From Actinomycetes bacterium (GTDB lineage: Bacteria > Actinomycetota > Actinomycetes > Mycobacteriales > Mycobacteriaceae), in NCBI GenBank assembly GCA_023404955.1, contig JAEXZY010000010.1:1-64000 (forward strand): a stretch of DNA of 64,000 nt, in the 5' to 3' direction. The translations under genes and the position numbers were made by a program. Of the stretch, positions 60,117 to 64,000 are shown piece after piece. Position 1 is the first letter of the stretch. Each line of letters opens with the position of its first letter. The notes beneath the pieces are model-generated. The model saw nothing but the letters and a program-made list of their open reading frames with translations, had not been told where the DNA came from and made no database searches.

Positions 60117-60755
60117 GTGGCGGTGACTTCGGCCCGGTGGCACACCCCCGCCGTGCGGCTCATCGGCGCCGCCGTCCTGGGTGTGGCAGCCGGTGCGGTG
60201 GCGTCCGTCGAGTTCGGCTGGTTCGCTCTCCTGATCGGCTGGGACGTGCTCGCGCTGACCTACCTGGTGTGGACGTGGTCGGTGCTGTGGCGGTTCGACG
60301 ACGAGCAGACCGCGTCGCACGCCGAGATCGAGGAGCCGGGTCGGCGCACCGTGTTCGTGCTGATCCTCGGCGGCGCGCTGGCCAGCCTGGTCGGGGTTGG
60401 CCTGCTGCTGGCGAATGCGCGTCCACAACATCTGGGTGCCGTGGCGCCTTCCGTGGCTGTCGGCAGCGTGGTGGTCTCGTGGTTCGCGGTGCACACGCTG
60501 TTCGCGCTGACTTATGCGAAAATCTACTTTCGCGAGAAGCCCGTCGGCGGAATCGATTTCAACACCTCTGAGCCTCCTCGCTACAGCGACTTCGCGTATG
60601 TCGCCTATGCCGTCGGCATGAGCTTCGCGATCTCCGACACCAACCTGACGTCGTCACGGATGCGGGCCACCGCCCTCAAACACGGTCTGCTGTCGTACCT
60701 ATTCGGCTCCGTGATCGTCGCCTCCGTAGTGAACCTGATCGCCGGCGGGCTGTAG
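60117..60755 (+). CDS. DUF1345 membrane protein
   Basis: A 212-residue protein with five to six membrane spans. DUF1345 landmarks are LLIGWDVLALTYLVWTW, HTLFALTYAKIYFRE, DFAYVAYAVGMSFAISDTN and a final span. GTG 60117 is used; TTG 60111 and GTG 60123 are also in frame and no ribosome site decides. It is divergent from jetA and convergent with the SDR gene (stops 1 base apart). Function of the family is unknown. Confidence 0.82.
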   Translation: MAVTSARWHTPAVRLIGAAVLGVAAGAVASVEFGWFALLIGWDVLALTYLVWTWSVLWRFDDEQTASHAEIEEPGRRTVFVLILGGALASLVGVGLLLANARPQHLGAVAPSVAVGSVVVSWFAVHTLFALTYAKIYFREKPVGGIDFNTSEPPRYSDFAYVAYAVGMSFAISDTNLTSSRMRATALKHGLLSYLFGSVIVASVVNLIAGGL

Positions 60756-60756
60756 C

Positions 60757-61662
60757 TCAGACCAGCCCGAGATCCCGCAGCGAGGCGACGGTGTCGCGAA
60801 TCGTTTCCTCGAGCGGGCGTGGCTGCCAGCCGAGGATCGTCTTCGCCTTAGCGTTGCTGATCTGCGGCCGGGTGCCCCGCACGTCGTCGTCGGCGGCATC
60901 GACGCCGACCATGCGCGCCAGTTCCGCGAACGTCACCGCCGGATCATCGGCGACCACCAGAAAGCGCTCGCTCGCAGCGCCTTCCGTCGTCATCGCGCGC
61001 ACATGCGCGTCCGCGACATCGCGGACGTCGACCACCCCGAAGTACTGGCCGGGCGGCAGCGGATCGCCTTTGAGCATCGAGCGCACGATCCGCACCGAGG
61101 TGGACAGGTGGGGACCGAGCGTCGGCCCGAAGATGCCGACCGGCACGATCGTCGTCAACTCGAGCGCACCGCCCTCGAAGTCCCATGCCGCCCGCTCGGC
61201 GATCGCCTTCGACCGGATGTAGGCGGTGTTCTGATCGGCCGGATCGGTCCAATCCTGTTCTGTCCAGCGCTGTTCAGTGCTCGGCGAGTATCCGACCGCG
61301 GCGAACGACGACGTCATCACGACCCGCGCGCACCCCGCGTCGCGCGCATGCCGCAGTACCCGCAGAGTGCCGTCACGGGCGGGCACGATGACCTCGTCGT
61401 CAGTGCGGGGGTTCTCTGCCGGGAACGGCGACGCGACGTGCATGACGACATTTACGCCTGCGACGGCGTCCGCCCAGCCGTCATCGGAACTCAAGTCGGC
61501 AAAGGCGAACTCGACGTCCCCGACCGCCGTCTGACGCACCTCATCGGCCCGTTGCGGAGTGCGGACCGCCGCTCTGACCCGGTGTCGCTGTGCCAGAAGC
61601 TGATTGACAAGGTGGCTACCGACGTACCCGGACGCCCCGGTCACCAGGACCACGTCGCTCAC
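60757..61662 (-). CDS. Extended SDR, dihydroflavonol-reductase-like
   Basis: A 301-residue NAD(P)-dependent short-chain dehydrogenase/reductase. The nucleotide motif is TGASGYVGSHL, followed by VMHVASPFPAENP and the active-site pair in AYIRSK (YxxxK), as in DFR/flavonol-reductase or aldehyde-reductase-type enzymes of bacteria. Its start ATG 61662 overlaps the upstream gene by 4 bases. It probably reduces a carbonyl; substrate unknown. Confidence 0.85.
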   Translation of the reverse strand: MSDVVLVTGASGYVGSHLVNQLLAQRHRVRAAVRTPQRADEVRQTAVGDVEFAFADLSSDDGWADAVAGVNVVMHVASPFPAENPRTDDEVIVPARDGTLRVLRHARDAGCARVVMTSSFAAVGYSPSTEQRWTEQDWTDPADQNTAYIRSKAIAERAAWDFEGGALELTTIVPVGIFGPTLGPHLSTSVRIVRSMLKGDPLPPGQYFGVVDVRDVADAHVRAMTTEGAASERFLVVADDPAVTFAELARMVGVDAADDDVRGTRPQISNAKAKTILGWQPRPLEETIRDTVASLRDLGLV

Positions 61663-62402
61663 TGAGCCGCCAGCCAGTCCGTCAACCGCCGCGTGCCCAG
61701 GCGGGCATCCGCGCCGGTGACCAAGCTGTCGTTGTCGACGCGCGCGCCGAAGTACGTGGCGTCTGCGTCATCGACGACGGTGCTCTTGTCTCCCTTGGAG
61801 GCGAGCACCGCGCGCGCCAGGTCGGCGAACGTCATCGTCTCCGGGCCACCCACGTTGACGATCCCGTTGACCGGGGCGCCTTGCGCGGCGTCGGCGACCG
61901 CCGCCGCCACTTCGGCGGATGCGGTGGGCTGGATGCGGGCCACCGGGGCGCGGTACTCGTCGCCGACCGCGAGCGACCCGACGATGGCGTCGGCGAACTC
62001 GTGGAACTGCGTCGCGCGCACGATCGTGTAGGGCAGTCCGGAGTCGGCGATCGTGCGCTCCTGGATGACCTTGGCGCGCATGTAGCCGCTGTCGGTGATC
62101 CCGTCGGCGCCGACGATGGACAGCGCGACGTAGTGTCCGACGCCGGCGCCCGTGGCGGCCTTGACGAGGTTCGCCGACGACGTCGTGAAGAAGTCGGTCG
62201 CCGCATCTCCGTCCAGCTGAGGCGAATTGGTGACGTCGACGAGCACCGCCGCGCTGGCAACCGCGTCGTCGAGCCCCTCGCCGGTGAGCACGTTCGCCCC
62301 GGTGCGCAGCGATGCGCCGACGACGTCGTGACCGGCCGCGGTCAGTATCTCGACGACCTGCGATCCGATCATTCCCGATGCGCCCACCACTGAGATCTTC
62401 AT
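61659..62402 (-). CDS. Atypical SDR, NmrA/NAD(P)-binding family
   Basis: A 247-residue Rossmann-fold protein (SVVGASGMIGSQVVEIL) of the NmrA-like/atypical SDR type; it lacks a clear YxxxK. Later motifs are HYVALSIVGADG, YMRAKVIQE, LPYTIVRATQFHEF and VNVGGPETMTFADLAR. ATG 62402 (MKISVVG) is the start; the longer reading is unrelated. First gene of a two-gene operon with the downstream SDR; a redox sensor or reductase role is possible. Confidence 0.84.
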   Translation of the reverse strand: MKISVVGASGMIGSQVVEILTAAGHDVVGASLRTGANVLTGEGLDDAVASAAVLVDVTNSPQLDGDAATDFFTTSSANLVKAATGAGVGHYVALSIVGADGITDSGYMRAKVIQERTIADSGLPYTIVRATQFHEFADAIVGSLAVGDEYRAPVARIQPTASAEVAAAVADAAQGAPVNGIVNVGGPETMTFADLARAVLASKGDKSTVVDDADATYFGARVDNDSLVTGADARLGTRRLTDWLAAQ

Positions 62403-62464
62403 TCCTTTACTTTCGCACCAGGGGGCGGGCCACGGCCCCCGGAAAGTCCGTAGTCTTGACGTCC

Positions 62465-63211
62465 ATGACGGCGGTCTTCGTACATGGCAATCCCGAGACC
62501 TCGGCGATCTGGGGTCCGATGCTCGCGGTCCTCGGCCGCGACGACGTCGTGCTTCTCTCGCCGCCGGGCTTCGGTGCGCCCCTGCCCGACGGGTTCGGCG
62601 CGACATTCCTGGAGTATCGCGATTGGCTGGAGGCCGAGCTGTCCTCGATCGAGGGGCCGATCGACCTCGTCGGCCACGACTGGGGTGGCGGGCACGTCAT
62701 CAACGCTGTGATGCACCGGCCCGAGCTCGTCCGCAGTTGGGTCAGCGATGTCGTCGGGCTCTTCGATCCGGAGTACGTGTGGCATGACATGGCTCAGGTG
62801 TGGCAGACACCGGGGGCGGGCGAGGAATCGCTCGACGCGATGCTCGGCGGTGACCTGACCGCCCGGACGGACCTGATGATGTCGTTCGGCATCCCGGCCG
62901 ACGTTGCCGCGCAGATCGCCGAACATCAGAACGCCGACATGGGCCGGGCGATCCTGGCGCTCTACCGCTCGGCCGCGCAGCCCGCGATGGCCGAGGCGGG
63001 CCGAGACTTGCCGCGCCTCGCCGCGCGTCCGGGCTTGTCGCTGCTGGCCACCGATGACGCCTTCATCGGCGCTCACGACAACCGGCGTCGGGCCTCCGAG
63101 CGGGCAGGCGCGCGCATCGAGGTGCTCGAGGGGCTGGGGCACTGGTGGATGGTGGAGGACCCCCATCGCGGCGCCGAGGCGCTGAACGAATTCTGGGCGA
63201 CGCTGGACTAG
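62465..63211 (+). CDS. Alpha/beta hydrolase, haloalkane dehalogenase/epoxide hydrolase-like
   Basis: A 248-residue hydrolase. The nucleophile is an aspartate in VGHDWGGGH (Asp72), as in haloalkane dehalogenases and epoxide hydrolases rather than serine esterases. HGNPET (7-12) forms the oxyanion side and the final histidine is in GLGHWWMVEDP. ATG 62465 begins just before the domain. Divergent from the NmrA-like gene. Substrate unknown. Confidence 0.84.
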   Translation: MTAVFVHGNPETSAIWGPMLAVLGRDDVVLLSPPGFGAPLPDGFGATFLEYRDWLEAELSSIEGPIDLVGHDWGGGHVINAVMHRPELVRSWVSDVVGLFDPEYVWHDMAQVWQTPGAGEESLDAMLGGDLTARTDLMMSFGIPADVAAQIAEHQNADMGRAILALYRSAAQPAMAEAGRDLPRLAARPGLSLLATDDAFIGAHDNRRRASERAGARIEVLEGLGHWWMVEDPHRGAEALNEFWATLD

Positions 63212-63733
63212 GTGTTGGTCCTCTACACCATCGGTCACTCCACCCGACCGCTCGACGAATTCGTCGCGCTGCTGCGGGAATTCGATGTCGAGGTGCTGGT
63301 CGACATCCGGACCGTGCCGAAGTCGCGGCGCAACCCGCAGTACCACCAGGATGAGTTGTCGGTGTCTCTGCCCGCGGCCGGTATCGAGTACCGCCACCTT
63401 CCCGGACTCGGCGGACTGCGCCGCCCAGCGAAGGATTCGCCGAACGGCGCGTGGCGCAACGACTCGTTCCGCGGGTACGCCGACTACATGGGCACCCCGG
63501 CGTTCGAGGCTGCCCTCGGGGAACTGCTCGAGGTGGCCGCCGAACGCGTGACAGCAATCATGTGCGCCGAAGCGGTGCCCTGGCGCTGTCACCGGTCGCT
63601 GGTGGCCGACGCGGTGCTCTTCCGAGGTGTCGACGTGCGGCACATCATGGGACCCGGCGCGGCGAAACCCGCACGGTTGACGCCTTTCGCGCATGTCGAC
63701 GCAACGCGCATCGTCTATCCGCCGGAGGATTGA
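63212..63733 (+). CDS. DUF488 family protein
   Basis: A 173-residue protein with the DUF488 pattern: YTIGHSTRPLDEFVALL, VLVDIRTVPKSRRNPQY, EYRHLPGLGGLR and the cysteine pair CAEAVPWRCHRSLVAD. The family is widespread and uncharacterised. GTG 63212 immediately follows the hydrolase stop, so they form one operon. It overlaps the convergent last gene by 19 bases. Confidence 0.84.
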   Translation: MLVLYTIGHSTRPLDEFVALLREFDVEVLVDIRTVPKSRRNPQYHQDELSVSLPAAGIEYRHLPGLGGLRRPAKDSPNGAWRNDSFRGYADYMGTPAFEAALGELLEVAAERVTAIMCAEAVPWRCHRSLVADAVLFRGVDVRHIMGPGAAKPARLTPFAHVDATRIVYPPED

Positions 63734-63999
63734 CGCCCGCACAGTCGGTCGATGACGGACTGCGCGTCGTCGACGGCCTTGACATCTCCGACGCCTTCGC
63801 CGGCGTTGATGGGGGCGACGCGGTAGTCCTGCCGGGCAATCGCAGCGTGCAGCGCTTCTCGGGCAGCGGTGTCGATCTCGTCCTCGCGCCCGTCCCATTG
63901 CTCGGTGAAGCTGTTGCGCAGCAATCGTTCCGGAGTGTGTGCCGGCCACGGGTAGCCGAACGCGACGTCGAAGGCGCGGGTGACGACGGTGTCGGTGGC
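63715..63999 (-). CDS. Nitronate monooxygenase, C-terminal part only
   Basis: The frame is open to the right edge of the window, so only the last 94 residues are seen. TVVTRAFDVAFGYPWPAHTPERL (read as a helix-loop), LLRNSFTEQWDGRE and the late PINAGEGVGDVKAVDDAQ match the end of FMN-dependent nitronate monooxygenases (2-nitropropane dioxygenase family). The N-terminal barrel with the catalytic histidine lies outside the window. Identification rests on this tail. Confidence 0.65.
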   Translation of the reverse strand, partial: ATDTVVTRAFDVAFGYPWPAHTPERLLRNSFTEQWDGREDEIDTAAREALHAAIARQDYRVAPINAGEGVGDVKAVDDAQSVIDRLCGRQSSGG

Positions 64000-64000
64000 C

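Noticed and set aside
1..64000. CRISPR arrays, tRNA or rRNA genes, insertion sequences
   Set aside because: No regularly spaced repeats, no tRNA-like cloverleaf with TTCRANYC, no rRNA segments and no transposase motif were found on reading both strands; a dedicated scan could still find a weak case.

Overview
The window is high-GC actinobacterial DNA, most likely from a rapidly growing mycobacterium (Mycolicibacterium type). Pointers are WXG100/ESX small proteins feeding a CpnT-like secreted toxin, two PE-PPE-domain serine hydrolases, a DesA3-like acyl desaturase, F420-type LLM oxidoreductases, many TetR regulators, frequent GTG starts and dense 4-base ATGA/GTGA gene overlaps. No rRNA, tRNA, CRISPR array, transposase or origin was seen.

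Layout. 0-9.4 kb: end of a membrane-anchored protein, an MFS carrier, a TenA-like protein, an alpha/beta hydrolase next to a cytosolic winged-helix/subtilase fusion, two paralogous stress-type proteins, a DUF6131-like mini membrane protein, a LuxR-type response regulator and a desaturase. 9.4-16.4 kb: a MetNIQ-type ABC importer, divergent from a second MetQ-like protein that is translationally coupled to a DszA/NtaA-type flavin monooxygenase; this looks like a sulfur-compound scavenging block. 16.4-17.9 kb: a toxin-antitoxin-like pair (HTH protein plus AbiEii-type nucleotidyltransferase) whose second gene is frameshifted.

17.9-34.9 kb is a divergent pentose/hexose regulon. Leftward runs a YtfQ-YtfR-YtfT-YjfF-like importer, a LacI-family regulator, araB-araD-araA and a sugar/polyol dehydrogenase. 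Rightward runs a ChvE-GguA-GguB-like importer, then galT and galK. The shared intergenic region holds two TTGACA promoters and three near-identical LacI-type operators, so one regulator probably controls both arms.

34.9-47.6 kb is the accessory part: a frameshifted DHA2 transporter, an SRA-like/HNH nuclease, a second HNH protein, small orphan genes, then an ESX toxin locus (esxF-like, esxE-like, and a CpnT-like 796-residue protein ending in an R-S-E ADP-ribosyltransferase domain instead of TNT). It is followed by a candidate immunity gene and a small free-standing ART-like protein. PE-PPE hydrolases, a small secreted Cys protein and a 38-residue CxxCxGxG microprotein with a strong hairpin complete it.

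47.6-64 kb: an MscS channel, an LLM oxidoreductase, a TetR gene with tandem overlapping operators, a two-TetR/MFS operon, an Asp/Glu racemase, a JetA-JetB-JetC (Wadjet/MksFEB-type) SMC operon with no adjacent JetD nuclease, a DUF1345 protein, two SDR-fold proteins, a dehalogenase/epoxide-hydrolase-like enzyme, a DUF488 protein and the end of a nitronate monooxygenase.

The most notable item is the CpnT-like ADP-ribosyltransferase locus. The orphan JetABC operon, the wHTH-subtilase/hydrolase pair and three one-base frame breaks (possible decay or sequencing errors) also deserve attention.
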